Shown here piece after piece: positions 18,104 through 30,282 of a stretch of 39,527 nucleotides of DNA. The DNA comes from Planctomycetaceae bacterium. GTDB taxonomy: Bacteria; Planctomycetota; SZUA-567. Numbering within the stretch: position 1 is the first letter of the stretch; each line of letters opens with the position of its first letter. The DNA lies in the NCBI GenBank assembly GCA_021205245.1, contig JAJPXZ010000183.1:1-39527 (forward strand). The letters are read 5' to 3'. The notes below the pieces were generated by a model, which was given only the letters and a program-made list of their open reading frames with translations, did no database searches and was not told the DNA's origin. A program made the translations under genes and the position numbers.

Positions 18104-19075
18104 TGCGTGTTCGGGAATCGACCCGTCAGGTGTAATCGCCCCCGCATGGGAGCGCCATAACAGAAAATCGGGTGGCCGGTTTCGGACCGCGAGGTCCCGT
18201 CTCGCCGTTGCCGCCCTCCTGCCCTTCGTCGGCGCGACCGCCATGGCGGGGATGGAAGATCCGCCGCCGCTGCAACTCCTCGGCCTATCCTTCAACCACG
18301 CGACCATCATCCACTGCGCCATCGCCGCCGTTGCCGTCTATCTGCTGGTGCGGCTCCTGACCATCAACCTGTCGCGCGAGCACCCCCGGCGCGGCCAGGT
18401 GCTTATCGAGATGATCGTCTCGACCTTCCTTGATTTGACCAAATCCACCATCGGTCCCAATCGCGGCCCCTGGTACCTCCCCTACATCGGCACGCTGTTT
18501 CTGTTCCTCTGGGCGTGCAACATGATGGCCCTGTTCCCAGTGGGGAACTCCCACTTCGGCGGCGAGACCTTTATCGACTACAACTCGAACGGATTGTACG
18601 ACCCGGGTGAACCGTTTATCGACATGAACGGCGACGGCATCCATAACCCGGGATTCCAGCTCCCGGCGTTTGAGGAACCGACCACCGACCTCACCCTGCC
18701 CGCCACCCTGGCCATCATCTTCGTGATTGTCCTCGGCCACGGCTCGGGGATACGCTACAACGGCATACGCGGCTACCTGAAGGAGTACTTCTCGCCCGGC
18801 GGGTTGATCGGCATCGGCATGTTTCCGTTGAATGTCGTCGGCAAGATTGCGGAACTCATCTCCATTTCGTTCCGTATCTTCGGGAATATTTTCGGCGGGG
18901 CGATCATCATGTCCGTCGTCTCCGGACTGCTCTATTACTTCATCGTGCCGATCGGTATGTACGGGTATTTCGCCGTTTTCTGCGGCACCATCCAGGCCTT
19001 CGTCTTCACCATGCTGGCCACCACTTATATTTCCATGGAAGCGGCTGAAGAAGTGGAAGAAGAGGAGACGACCTG

Positions 19076-19076
<1 letters not shown>
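18096..19076 (+). CDS. atpB: F-type ATP synthase subunit a
   Basis: AELISISFRIFGNIFGGAII carries the conserved stator Arg. GTG start overlaps the atpI stop. Confidence 0.95.
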
Positions 19077-20144
<1,068 letters not shown>

Positions 20145-20161
20145 TTGACGGGAACTAGCAC

Positions 20162-21118
20162 GTGCGTAGAGCCTTTATTGCCTTCGGAATCGCCGTCTTC
20201 CTCGTCTACTGCTGGGCCTCCGTGGCTTATCAGAACCAGGTCGACGTGCCTGGCTACACGAACGTCCAGATCGATCTTCTGGGCGGCATGTCGCGGCAAC
20301 GGTGGGAGTCATCCCAGCAGGAGCAGTTCCAGCGCCTGACAGCGCTCGAGAACAAGCGTTACCAATTGCCCCTGGACGCCGAAGGCGATACCAACAGGCC
20401 GCTTACCGCCGACGATTTCGCCAGGGTCATAGCCGGGACTGAGGGCGCTCCCGTCCTGGTGCGCCTGCGTGACCCGGTGGCTATCTACAGCCTACTGTCA
20501 CTCAACTACCTGCTCCGTGATTCGGTGATGGAGTCCCCCGACCCACGCGCCCAGCCCATCTATGTCGGCGGCGGCGCCATCGACAAGGAGATGCTGGACG
20601 ACCTGCGCGAACGGGGCATCCGCACCATTACGGTGAGCGGCCATGCGCCGCCGGTCAATTTCCAGGTCGGCACGAGCCTGATGATTGCGGTCATCTTTTT
20701 CACCCTGGTCGCGGCCTTGAAGCCGGTTCTCTGGCGACCGTTTTTGGCCATGCTGGAAAAGCGCCGACGCGAACTGGAGATCGGGGCCGAAGCTGAACGC
20801 CAGAACCAGCAGGAGGCGATCCGCTTCGAGGAAGAAAAACGGAAGCGCCACGCCGAACTCGACCGGGACATGCAGGCCCTCCGCTTGGACGGCCAACGTG
20901 AAAATGCCCGCGTCGCCAACGGCATCATCCGTGAGGCGCGCGACCGTGAGCAGGAGGTCAAGCTGGCGGGACTCCGGGATATTCGCCTTCAGGCCGACCA
21001 GACCAAAAGTGAACTGGATACCCGGGTGCCGGAATTGGCCGAGTTGATGGCTGCCGCGCTCACCCCCGGCGTCAGCGGCGACACTCTCGATAACGACGCG
21101 GCTCAACAGCCGCAATAG
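20162..21118 (+). CDS. atpF: F-type ATP synthase b-type stator subunit with extra N-terminal TM and ectodomain
   Basis: TM2 followed by KPVLWRPFLAMLEKRRRELEIGAEAERQNQQEAIRFEEEKRKR, matching the b-subunit neck and coiled coil; located between c and delta genes. Confidence 0.8.
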   Translation: MRRAFIAFGIAVFLVYCWASVAYQNQVDVPGYTNVQIDLLGGMSRQRWESSQQEQFQRLTALENKRYQLPLDAEGDTNRPLTADDFARVIAGTEGAPVLVRLRDPVAIYSLLSLNYLLRDSVMESPDPRAQPIYVGGGAIDKEMLDDLRERGIRTITVSGHAPPVNFQVGTSLMIAVIFFTLVAALKPVLWRPFLAMLEKRRRELEIGAEAERQNQQEAIRFEEEKRKRHAELDRDMQALRLDGQRENARVANGIIREARDREQEVKLAGLRDIRLQADQTKSELDTRVPELAELMAAALTPGVSGDTLDNDAAQQPQ

Positions 21119-21129
21119 GGAATACGGAA

Positions 21130-22389
21130 ATGGCAGACAAGCCGGGTTCGTTCAGGGCCACGCCCAAGGTCTCGCGCCACACTATGGTGATGCGCCGGGC
21201 CAAGGACGAGGACGCACGCCGGGTGGCGGAGCGTGAGGACGGCGTTGTCGTCCATGACGCCGGAGCGTCGGCGCGGCTGACCGCACGCGGTGCAATTACC
21301 CAACGCATTGAGCCTGGCTCCAAAAGTGAACGCACCATGAGCGGCCGCCGGGTGGTGGTCGAGCATGAAGGCTCGGTCAGCGGGCGTTATACCCGTCTCT
21401 CGGGCGATCACGCGACTTCGGTGCGGGTAGCGGGCGGCGACACCATCATCCGCTATCAGTCGGGAACGATGGTCATCCGCCGTGGCGCGAAGCGGGTCTC
21501 CCTGCGCAAACAGATTATCTGGCTCTATGCCCTCGGCTACCTGCTGCTTTTCGGCTGTTACATGTTCTTCCTCCTGACCGGCAAAACCAGCATCACCCCG
21601 GAAGGATTCATCGAACAGGCATTTTACATGCGCCACAGTTCGGAGGTGCTTGATCTCGAACGAGCCGCCCTGGAAGCGATGCGCGGCAACCGCACCCCGG
21701 CCGAGATCCGCATGGCCCAGACGTTGCGGTTCTACGACGAGAACCACGACACCGTCCATGTGGAAAAGGGCGACCGGTTGACCCTGCTGACCGCGGCCAA
21801 ACTCGGCCACGCCATCATCGAGGACCAGCAGCGCCCGACCGACCGGCGTGAGTTCCGCGAGCCGTTTGCCATCTACCGGGAAGGCTACCTGTCTACCGTA
21901 AACTGGCCCTATTGGATGACCTTCTACAATGCCCTCGGCTTTTTCCTGCTCCTCGGGTTGTTCCTGTGGCAGCCGATCATGCATTACCTCGGTACCCAGG
22001 GCAAAAAGACGGCGGTGGCGTTACGGAACGCCCGCGACGCCCAGCAACAAGCGGCCGACTACCGCGACCAGTACCGCGCCCTCGCCGGTGAAATAGGCGA
22101 CAAGGGCGAAAAGCTCCGCGAGCACATCGCCGGAACGGTCGAGGCCGACCGCGAGTGCGCCCTTCAGGCAGCCGACCACCAGGCCAAAGCCATCACCGAC
22201 GGCGTCGAGGCGGCACTCCGCAATGAGCGGCAACAATTGACCTGCCGTCTCAGCGCCGAGGCGTCGCTGGCGGCGTGCGATAAAGCCCGCAGCCTTCTGG
22301 AAATCCGTCTTGGCCAGCGGGAACACGACATTGCCATCGACGAACTTATAACCGACATCGCGTCGTTGAAAGAATCCGCCCGCGTGTGA
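21130..22389 (+). CDS. Second b/b'-type stator subunit with N-terminal cytosolic extension, two TM and an ectodomain
   Basis: TM at aa about 128-149 and 261-281, then LWQPIMHYLGTQGKKTAVALRNARDAQQQAADYRDQYRALAGEIG..., b'-like coiled coil; position b, b', delta. Confidence 0.72.
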   Translation: MADKPGSFRATPKVSRHTMVMRRAKDEDARRVAEREDGVVVHDAGASARLTARGAITQRIEPGSKSERTMSGRRVVVEHEGSVSGRYTRLSGDHATSVRVAGGDTIIRYQSGTMVIRRGAKRVSLRKQIIWLYALGYLLLFGCYMFFLLTGKTSITPEGFIEQAFYMRHSSEVLDLERAALEAMRGNRTPAEIRMAQTLRFYDENHDTVHVEKGDRLTLLTAAKLGHAIIEDQQRPTDRREFREPFAIYREGYLSTVNWPYWMTFYNALGFFLLLGLFLWQPIMHYLGTQGKKTAVALRNARDAQQQAADYRDQYRALAGEIGDKGEKLREHIAGTVEADRECALQAADHQAKAITDGVEAALRNERQQLTCRLSAEASLAACDKARSLLEIRLGQREHDIAIDELITDIASLKESARV

Positions 22390-22406
22390 GCGGGCGTGGA
22401 GAAAGC

Positions 22407-23021
22407 ATGGGACAGCAGGACGTCATAGCAAGGCGCTACGCCAAAGGGCTTATCGAAGCCGCCGCCGAGGCAGGCATCGTCGATCGGGTCAGGGATGAAC
22501 TCAAGGCCCTTGCCGACATCGTCGATCCCGCGTCGGGCGCGGTCCACGTCCCCGAATTCATGCGGCTATTGACGTCGCCGACCGTGAGTCTGTCGGATAA
22601 GATCGCCCTGGCGGAGAGAATCGCCTCCGGCTCCGGCTTCGCCGACCAGACATCTTCGTTCCTGAAAGTGCTGATTGAACACGGCCGAGTCGCGCTTCTC
22701 CCCCGTATTGCCCGAGCATTTGCCGAGCAGGCGGGACCGTTGACCGGCATCTATACCGCCACCGTCCATACCGCCCGGCCGCTCCGGGACGAGCAACTGG
22801 ACAGGCTCCGGCACGCCCTCACGGAAGCGCTGGACGCGCGGGTGGTTCTCCATCAGCGGGTCGAACCGGGTCTGTTGGCCGGTGCGAAAATTGTCGTCGG
22901 CGACAAGACCATCGACGGCACGGTGCTGGGAAAATTGGAACGGCTTAGGGAACGATTGCTCACTGAAAGCGCCGCCTTCGTCGGCACCGGTGACGACGCA
23001 CCGTCGGAAAAGAAGAAATAA
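22407..23021 (+). CDS. atpH: F-type ATP synthase delta subunit
   Basis: [14 protein letters not shown]...; C-terminal [22 protein letters not shown]...[33 protein letters not shown]. Confidence 0.92.
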   Translation: MGQQDVIARRYAKGLIEAAAEAGIVDRVRDELKALADIVDPASGAVHVPEFMRLLTSPTVSLSDKIALAERIASGSGFADQTSSFLKVLIEHGRVALLPRIARAFAEQAGPLTGIYTATVHTARPLRDEQLDRLRHALTEALDARVVLHQRVEPGLLAGAKIVVGDKTIDGTVLGKLERLRERLLTESAAFVGTGDDAPSEKKK

Positions 23022-23064
23022 CCGTATCCAGCCGCGTACACGGCGGCATTTGAGGAAAAACAGG

Positions 23065-24825
23065 ATGGACAGCAAACTGAATCCGGAGGAAATCTCCTCC
23101 CTCATTCGCCGCGAAATCGACGGCTTTGGTAAAGCGGCCGAAGCGGCAGATACCGGCACCGTTCTCCAGAACGGCGACGGCATTGCCCGCGTGCACGGCC
23201 TGGAAGAAACCCAGGCGGGCGAGTTGCTGGAATTCCCCGGCGGCGTCATGGGCATTGCCCTCAACCTGGAAGAAGATAACATCGGCGCGGTGCTCCTGGG
23301 CGACGGCGCGCACATCAAGGAAGGCGACCCGGTGCGCCGCACCGGGCGCATCTCCCAGGTCGGGGTCGGCTACGGCCTGCTCGGCCGTGTCGTCGACGCC
23401 CTGGGCGCGCCCCAGGACGGCCTCGGTGAGATAAAGGTCGACGAGGAACGGCTGATCGAACGGATTGCGCCCGGCATAGTCCAGCGCCAGCCCGTCGCCG
23501 AACCGTTGCAGACCGGCTTGAAGGCGGTCGACTCCATCACCCCCATCGGGCGCGGCCAGCGCGAACTCATCATCGGCGACCGCCAGACCGGCAAGACGGC
23601 CATCGCCATCGACGCCATCCTGAACCAGAATCGCGGCTGGGACGGCAACCCGGAAAACCTGGACGTCATCTGCATCTATGTCGCCATCGGCCAGAAACGG
23701 TCGACCGTGTCCCGCATCATCGAGACGCTCCGGCGCGAGAAAGCCCTCGGCTACACCATCATCGTCAGCGCCACCGCGTCCGAACCGGCACCGCAGCAAT
23801 ACCTCGCGCCCTATACTGGCGTGTCCATCGCCGAATATTTCATGGATCTCGGCAAACACGTCCTTATCGTCTATGACGACTTGTCCAAGCACGCCTGGGC
23901 CTACCGCGAGATGTCCCTCCTGCTCCGCCGTCCTCCCGGGCGCGAAGCCTATCCCGGCGACGTGTTCTACCTCCACTCGCGCCTGCTTGAGCGGGCCGTC
24001 AAGATGGCGGACAAATACGTGGCTGTGGAAAAATCCATGCCCGACGTTGTCGACCTCGCCGCTGTTGAAGGCCGAAAAGTCTACACCGGCGTACCGGGCC
24101 TGTGGGCGGTTGAGAAGGAGGTAGCGGCGAATCCAGACCTGAAGAAGGCGAAAATTCGCGGCACCGGCGGCTCCATCACCGCCCTCCCCATCATCGAGAC
24201 CCAGGCCGGAGACGTCTCGGCCTATATCCCGACCAACGTTATCTCCATTACCGACGGCCAGATCTTCCTGGAGGCCGACTTGTTCTACTCCGGCGTCCGC
24301 CCGGCGGTCAACGTCGGCATTTCGGTCTCCCGTGTCGGCGGCGCGGCCCAGACCAAGGCTATGAAGTCGGTGTCTGGTTCGCTCAAGCTCGACTTGGCCC
24401 AGTACCGGGAACTCGCCGCTTTCGCGCAGTTCGGGTCCGACCTCGACGCGGTGACGAAACGCCAGCTCGCCCGGGGCGAGCGCCTGGTCGAACTGATGAA
24501 GCAGCAGCAGTATTCGCCCATGACGGTGGCGGAACAGGTGGCGGCGATTTACGCAGGCACCAAGGGCTATCTCGACAACATCCGCACCGACGCCATTGTC
24601 GAATTCGAACAGGCGCTTCTCGACTATCTGCGCGGCAACCGCGCCGACGTCCTCGACAAGATAAACAAAACCGGCGCGCTCGATGTCGACACAGAGGCTG
24701 ATCTTGGCCGCGCTATCCGCGACTATGTCGATGGCTACGCCGGAATGTACGCGGTCGACGGGACCAAACCGGCTCGGGGTCAGGACACGGGCGAGACAGC
24801 GGTTGTCAGGCCGCCCAGGAAATAG
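23065..24825 (+). CDS. atpA: F-type ATP synthase alpha subunit
   Basis: P-loop [65 protein letters not shown]. Start at [14 protein letters not shown]. Confidence 0.97.
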   Translation: MDSKLNPEEISSLIRREIDGFGKAAEAADTGTVLQNGDGIARVHGLEETQAGELLEFPGGVMGIALNLEEDNIGAVLLGDGAHIKEGDPVRRTGRISQVGVGYGLLGRVVDALGAPQDGLGEIKVDEERLIERIAPGIVQRQPVAEPLQTGLKAVDSITPIGRGQRELIIGDRQTGKTAIAIDAILNQNRGWDGNPENLDVICIYVAIGQKRSTVSRIIETLRREKALGYTIIVSATASEPAPQQYLAPYTGVSIAEYFMDLGKHVLIVYDDLSKHAWAYREMSLLLRRPPGREAYPGDVFYLHSRLLERAVKMADKYVAVEKSMPDVVDLAAVEGRKVYTGVPGLWAVEKEVAANPDLKKAKIRGTGGSITALPIIETQAGDVSAYIPTNVISITDGQIFLEADLFYSGVRPAVNVGISVSRVGGAAQTKAMKSVSGSLKLDLAQYRELAAFAQFGSDLDAVTKRQLARGERLVELMKQQQYSPMTVAEQVAAIYAGTKGYLDNIRTDAIVEFEQALLDYLRGNRADVLDKINKTGALDVDTEADLGRAIRDYVDGYAGMYAVDGTKPARGQDTGETAVVRPPRK

Positions 24826-24827
24826 CC

Positions 24828-25847
24828 ATGCAAACCCAGGACATCAAACGCCGCATTCGCTCGGTCAAGAGCACCCAGCAAATCACCCGCGCCATGAAGT
24901 TCGTGGCTGCGGCCAAATTGCGGCGCGCCCAGGACCAGATGCTGGCCATGCGCCCCTATGCCGACGCTATCGACGGGCTGGTCAAGCACGTGGCCGAGGA
25001 TCTCGTCGGCGACGAGCACCCGCTCTTCCGGCCCCATGCCGAAGTGAAGCGGGTCGCCTACGTCCTCATTGCCGGTGACCGGGGCCTGGCTGGTGGCTTC
25101 AACTCGAACCTGTTCCGCGCCGTCACCGAGTACGTCCGTTCGAAGCGGGAGGTCGAACCGGTTTTCTTCGCCATCGGCAAGCGCACCATCGGCTATCTCA
25201 GAAAAACCGAATTCCGCATCGTCCGCACCTATCACGACGTGTTTGAAAAACTCTCCTACATCATGGCCGGAGACATCTGCGAAAAGCTGGTGGCGATGAT
25301 GTCGGAGGACGGCGACGACCGCATCGATGAAGCCTATGTCGTCTATAACGAATTCGCCTCCATGCTCACCCAGCGGCCGGTCATCCGCAAACTCCTCCCT
25401 GTCACCGTGGGCGAGATGCTGCAGCGGGAAAAAGCCGCCGACATGCCTGTCGCCGAAGACGGCGATCCTATTCTCGAAGAAATCGTTCTCGACGAAGCGC
25501 CGGACGACATTTTCGACCTTTCCGACGCCGAAGAGGAATTGATGGCAAAGCAGGGTGAGATGGAAGCGGTGGAAAAAGCCGCGCCGGTCCGCCCCATCTA
25601 CGAGTTGCTTCCCGACACCCGCACCGCCTTGGACAAACTCATGTCCAGGCGCATGGCGACAGAGATTTATCGTGGCATGCTGGAGAGCTATGCCGCCGAA
25701 CTCGCTGCTCGGATGTCGGCGATGGACAACGCCACCAATAACGCCGAGGAGATGGTGTCGAACCTCACCCTCGACCTGAACCGCGCCCGCCAGTCGGGCA
25801 TCACCATGGAGCTCCTCGACATCATCGGCGGCTCCAACGCAATTTAA
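24828..25847 (+). CDS. atpG: F-type ATP synthase gamma subunit with acidic insertion
   Basis: N-terminal DIKRRIRSVKSTQQITRAMKFVAAAKLRRAQ and C-terminal ARMSAMDNATNNAEEMVSNLTLDLNRARQSGITMELLDIIGGSNAI. Confidence 0.96.
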   Translation: MQTQDIKRRIRSVKSTQQITRAMKFVAAAKLRRAQDQMLAMRPYADAIDGLVKHVAEDLVGDEHPLFRPHAEVKRVAYVLIAGDRGLAGGFNSNLFRAVTEYVRSKREVEPVFFAIGKRTIGYLRKTEFRIVRTYHDVFEKLSYIMAGDICEKLVAMMSEDGDDRIDEAYVVYNEFASMLTQRPVIRKLLPVTVGEMLQREKAADMPVAEDGDPILEEIVLDEAPDDIFDLSDAEEELMAKQGEMEAVEKAAPVRPIYELLPDTRTALDKLMSRRMATEIYRGMLESYAAELAARMSAMDNATNNAEEMVSNLTLDLNRARQSGITMELLDIIGGSNAI

Positions 25848-25888
25848 CGGTAGTATAAAAATGGGCGGCGCGCCGCCCGGAGGAATGA

Positions 25889-27313
<1,425 letters not shown>

Positions 27314-27321
27314 GGGACAGA

Positions 27322-27786
27322 ATGTCGACAGACAGACGAGTGGCCAGGGGCAATCTCCGCTGCCGGGTGCTGACGCCACGGCGCGCGGTATTCGACGAGT
27401 TGGTGCAGTCGGTCGAACTCAACACCGCCGCCGGCACGCTGGAGGTTTTTGCCCACTTCGAACCCACCATCGCACCGTTGGAGGTGGGGGTAATGAAGGC
27501 GCGGGGCGACGACGGCTCGGAAACGGAACTCGCCATCCACGGCGGCTATATGGACATGAACGGGCAGGTTCTGGTAATATTGGCCGACTCGGCCGAGGTC
27601 GGGAACGAGATCGATGTCGAACGGGCGCGCACCGCGTTGGAGCGGGCTCGCAAAAAATTGGCGGAGGTTACCTCCGACACCGGCGCGGACGTGCAGGTGG
27701 ATATTGACAGGGCCAAGCTGGCTATCCTGCGGGCGTTGACACGTTTGCAAATCGTCGGCGACAGCCCGCCGCCGGGGAGAAATTGA
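27322..27786 (+). CDS. atpC: F-type ATP synthase epsilon subunit
   Basis: Position after beta; LRCRVLTPRRAVFDELVQSVELNTAAGTLEVFAHFEPTIAPLEVGVMKA... and C-terminal helical region. Confidence 0.9.
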   Translation: MSTDRRVARGNLRCRVLTPRRAVFDELVQSVELNTAAGTLEVFAHFEPTIAPLEVGVMKARGDDGSETELAIHGGYMDMNGQVLVILADSAEVGNEIDVERARTALERARKKLAEVTSDTGADVQVDIDRAKLAILRALTRLQIVGDSPPPGRN

Positions 27787-27789
27787 TCC

Positions 27790-28983
27790 ATGACGGAAAA
27801 TTGCGACTCGGACGACGGGGTGAAGGTAATCCTTCCCCCCGAGCCTATTAATCCGGCCTTCGCGGAAAACAACGTACCGGTTTTTCTCGGCTGTGATGAC
27901 CGGTTCTTCGCGCCCGCCTTGACGACCATCGCCTCGGTAATGCGCCACGCCAGCCCGCAGAACAACTACGACATTTTCATTATCCAGGATGGTATTGCTC
28001 CCGCCCGGCTCAAGGCGGCGGTACAGTGGATGAGGCGGTACCCGAATGCCAGTCTGCGCTTCGTCGACATCCGGCCTCTTGTGGAAGCCGAAGGAAAGGA
28101 AGCGTTCGCCACCAACCGTGCCATCAGCTATGCCGCTTATTTCCGAATCTTCGCACCGGAAGTTTTCGGCGCCTACGACAAAATAGCCTACCTGGATTCC
28201 GATGTCGTACTTTTTGGAGACGTGGCTGACTTCTACCACATTCCGTTGGACGGCATGCCCGTGGGCGCATGCCATGACTATGTGACAGAGGAGCAGAGCC
28301 GGGTCGATCCTGGTGTTGGCAAGTTCTGGCGCGAAAAACTCGGCATGGATCCTGGAACCCCTTACTTTTTTTCAGGCGGACTGGTGATGGATCTTTCCCT
28401 TATGCGCGAGCGTGGGGATGTAAAAGCTTTTCTGGAGAAGAATCGTTTTATCGGCGGCAGTAACCTGCCTGAACAGGACGTTATGAATTCCGTCCTGCAG
28501 GGTAACGTGACCTTCATTGACTGCGAGTGGAACTACCTCGACTGGTGGTACGACGCTGATGAAACGTCGCGTAACTTCAGGTTAATGAACCCGGCCGACC
28601 GAATGACAGTTCGAATGGCTCGACCAAATGTCAAAGTACTTCATTATGCAGAGAAGAAGCCGTGGACCCGCGATTACGTTGGCACGAATGCTCAATATTA
28701 TTGGGAAAACGCCCGTTTAACACCGTTCTATGAAGAGTCGGTGATGCGCCTTAAAGATGAATGCGCACTGTGGCCCACACTTAAACGAAAGGCTGTCGTC
28801 TTCCTGCAAGAGAATAACTTCCGCTTTCGCCTTCTTTTCTGCCCCAAAGAGAAGCGCGGGCGCTACGAAGGCAGGTTGAATAACCTCTTCCTTCGTAAAC
28901 GCGGGCTCGACCGACAACGACGGCTGGTACGGGAATTACAGACTGGGATCTCGATAGACCCATTGCAATCGGAGCAACCATAG
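27790..28983 (+). CDS. Glycosyltransferase family 8 protein
   Basis: NVPVFLGCDDRFFAPALTTIASVMRH...KIAYLDSDVVLFGDVADFY (DxD motif)...VKVLHYAEKKPW. Confidence 0.9.
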   Translation: MTENCDSDDGVKVILPPEPINPAFAENNVPVFLGCDDRFFAPALTTIASVMRHASPQNNYDIFIIQDGIAPARLKAAVQWMRRYPNASLRFVDIRPLVEAEGKEAFATNRAISYAAYFRIFAPEVFGAYDKIAYLDSDVVLFGDVADFYHIPLDGMPVGACHDYVTEEQSRVDPGVGKFWREKLGMDPGTPYFFSGGLVMDLSLMRERGDVKAFLEKNRFIGGSNLPEQDVMNSVLQGNVTFIDCEWNYLDWWYDADETSRNFRLMNPADRMTVRMARPNVKVLHYAEKKPWTRDYVGTNAQYYWENARLTPFYEESVMRLKDECALWPTLKRKAVVFLQENNFRFRLLFCPKEKRGRYEGRLNNLFLRKRGLDRQRRLVRELQTGISIDPLQSEQP

Positions 28984-29661
28984 ATGGACACCAAACACGC
29001 AATCATCCTCCTCTCCGGAGGCCTAGACTCAGCCACCATCCTCGCCGTGGCGAAGTCGGAGGATTATATCTGCCACTGCCTCTCCTTCGATTACGGGCAG
29101 CGGAACAGCCATGAACTCGAAGCGGCTAAACGTCTGGCAGCCGGCGCGGCCAGCCATGCCATCATGCCTATCCACCTCGACCGCTTCGGCGGGTCGGCCC
29201 TGACCGGTGACGGCGAAGTGCCGAAAAACGAGGAATCAAACGGCATCCCCGTCACCTACGTCCCGGCCCGCAACACCATCTTCCTGTCATACGCTCTGGC
29301 ATTGGCGGAGATCAAGAACGCCGAGGCGGTGTTTATCGGCGTCAATTCAGTCGATTATTCCGGCTATCCCGATTGCAGGCCCGAGTTCATCGCCGCCTAC
29401 CAAAAGATGGCCAACCTCGCCACCAAACGGACTGTCGAAGGAGACACCGTCACCATCCGTGCACCGTTGCAGAATCTGACGAAAAGCGGTATTATCGCCT
29501 GGGGAACCAGCCTGGGGGTGGACTACTCACTCACCCTCACCTGTTATGATCCGGTCGGGGGCGACGGCCTCGCCTGCGGCGCGTGCGATTCGTGCCGACT
29601 GCGCCGCCAGGGCTTTCTTGAAGCCGGGGTCGCCGACCCCACCCGCTACGCTAAAAAGTAA
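28984..29661 (+). CDS. queC: 7-cyano-7-deazaguanine synthase
   Basis: [64 protein letters not shown]-terminal [14 protein letters not shown]. Confidence 0.97.
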   Translation: MDTKHAIILLSGGLDSATILAVAKSEDYICHCLSFDYGQRNSHELEAAKRLAAGAASHAIMPIHLDRFGGSALTGDGEVPKNEESNGIPVTYVPARNTIFLSYALALAEIKNAEAVFIGVNSVDYSGYPDCRPEFIAAYQKMANLATKRTVEGDTVTIRAPLQNLTKSGIIAWGTSLGVDYSLTLTCYDPVGGDGLACGACDSCRLRRQGFLEAGVADPTRYAKK

Positions 29662-29675
29662 AAGAAACGATCCGC

Positions 29676-30260
29676 ATGGCGAACGGCCATACCCGCATGT
29701 TCATCAAGCAGTTCCTCACCAAGACCGCCTCCACCGGCGCTATTGTGCCCAGTTCGGACGATCTGGCCAGGCGCATGGTAGAATTTGCCGCGCCCGGCCC
29801 GAATGCCGTCATCGCCGAGTACGGGCCTGGGACAGGGGTGTTCACGAACCGGATTCTTGAAAAGCTCCAGCCGGGACAGAAGTTCTTCGCCATCGAGGTG
29901 AACGAGGATTTCGCCACGGCGCTAAAGAAGCGATTTCCCGACGTGCACATTTATACCGATTGCGCCTCCAACGTCTCCACCTGCTGCCTCCACGAAGGCG
30001 TGGACAAGATCGACTGCGTCATCTCCGGCCTGCCGTGGGCGATTTTCCCCGAAGAACTCCAGCACAAGATTCTCCGGGGCATGGTGGATGTCATGCCCGA
30101 AGGCGGCACTTTCGTTACCTTCGCCTACCTCCAGGGGTTGGTGATGCCGGCGGGAAAACGCTTCAAACACAACGTCAAACAATACTTCTCCCACGTGGAA
30201 AGCAGCGGGGTAATCTGGAAGAACCTTCCGCCTGCAATCATATACCGCTGCCGCAAATAA
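29676..30260 (+). CDS. SAM-dependent methyltransferase, PmtA/rRNA-adenine-dimethylase-like
   Basis: STGAIVPSSDDLARRMVEFA...VIAEYGPGTGVFTNRIL...FFAIEVNEDFA. Confidence 0.8.
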   Translation: MANGHTRMFIKQFLTKTASTGAIVPSSDDLARRMVEFAAPGPNAVIAEYGPGTGVFTNRILEKLQPGQKFFAIEVNEDFATALKKRFPDVHIYTDCASNVSTCCLHEGVDKIDCVISGLPWAIFPEELQHKILRGMVDVMPEGGTFVTFAYLQGLVMPAGKRFKHNVKQYFSHVESSGVIWKNLPPAIIYRCRK

Positions 30261-30282
30261 CCCGATAGTAGAAAGAACCACC

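Noticed and set aside
18576-18653. Reading the a-subunit insert as a true dockerin (cellulosome) domain
   Set aside because: Too short, lacks dockerin helices, and no cohesin is present; only Ca2+-loop-like spacing can be claimed.
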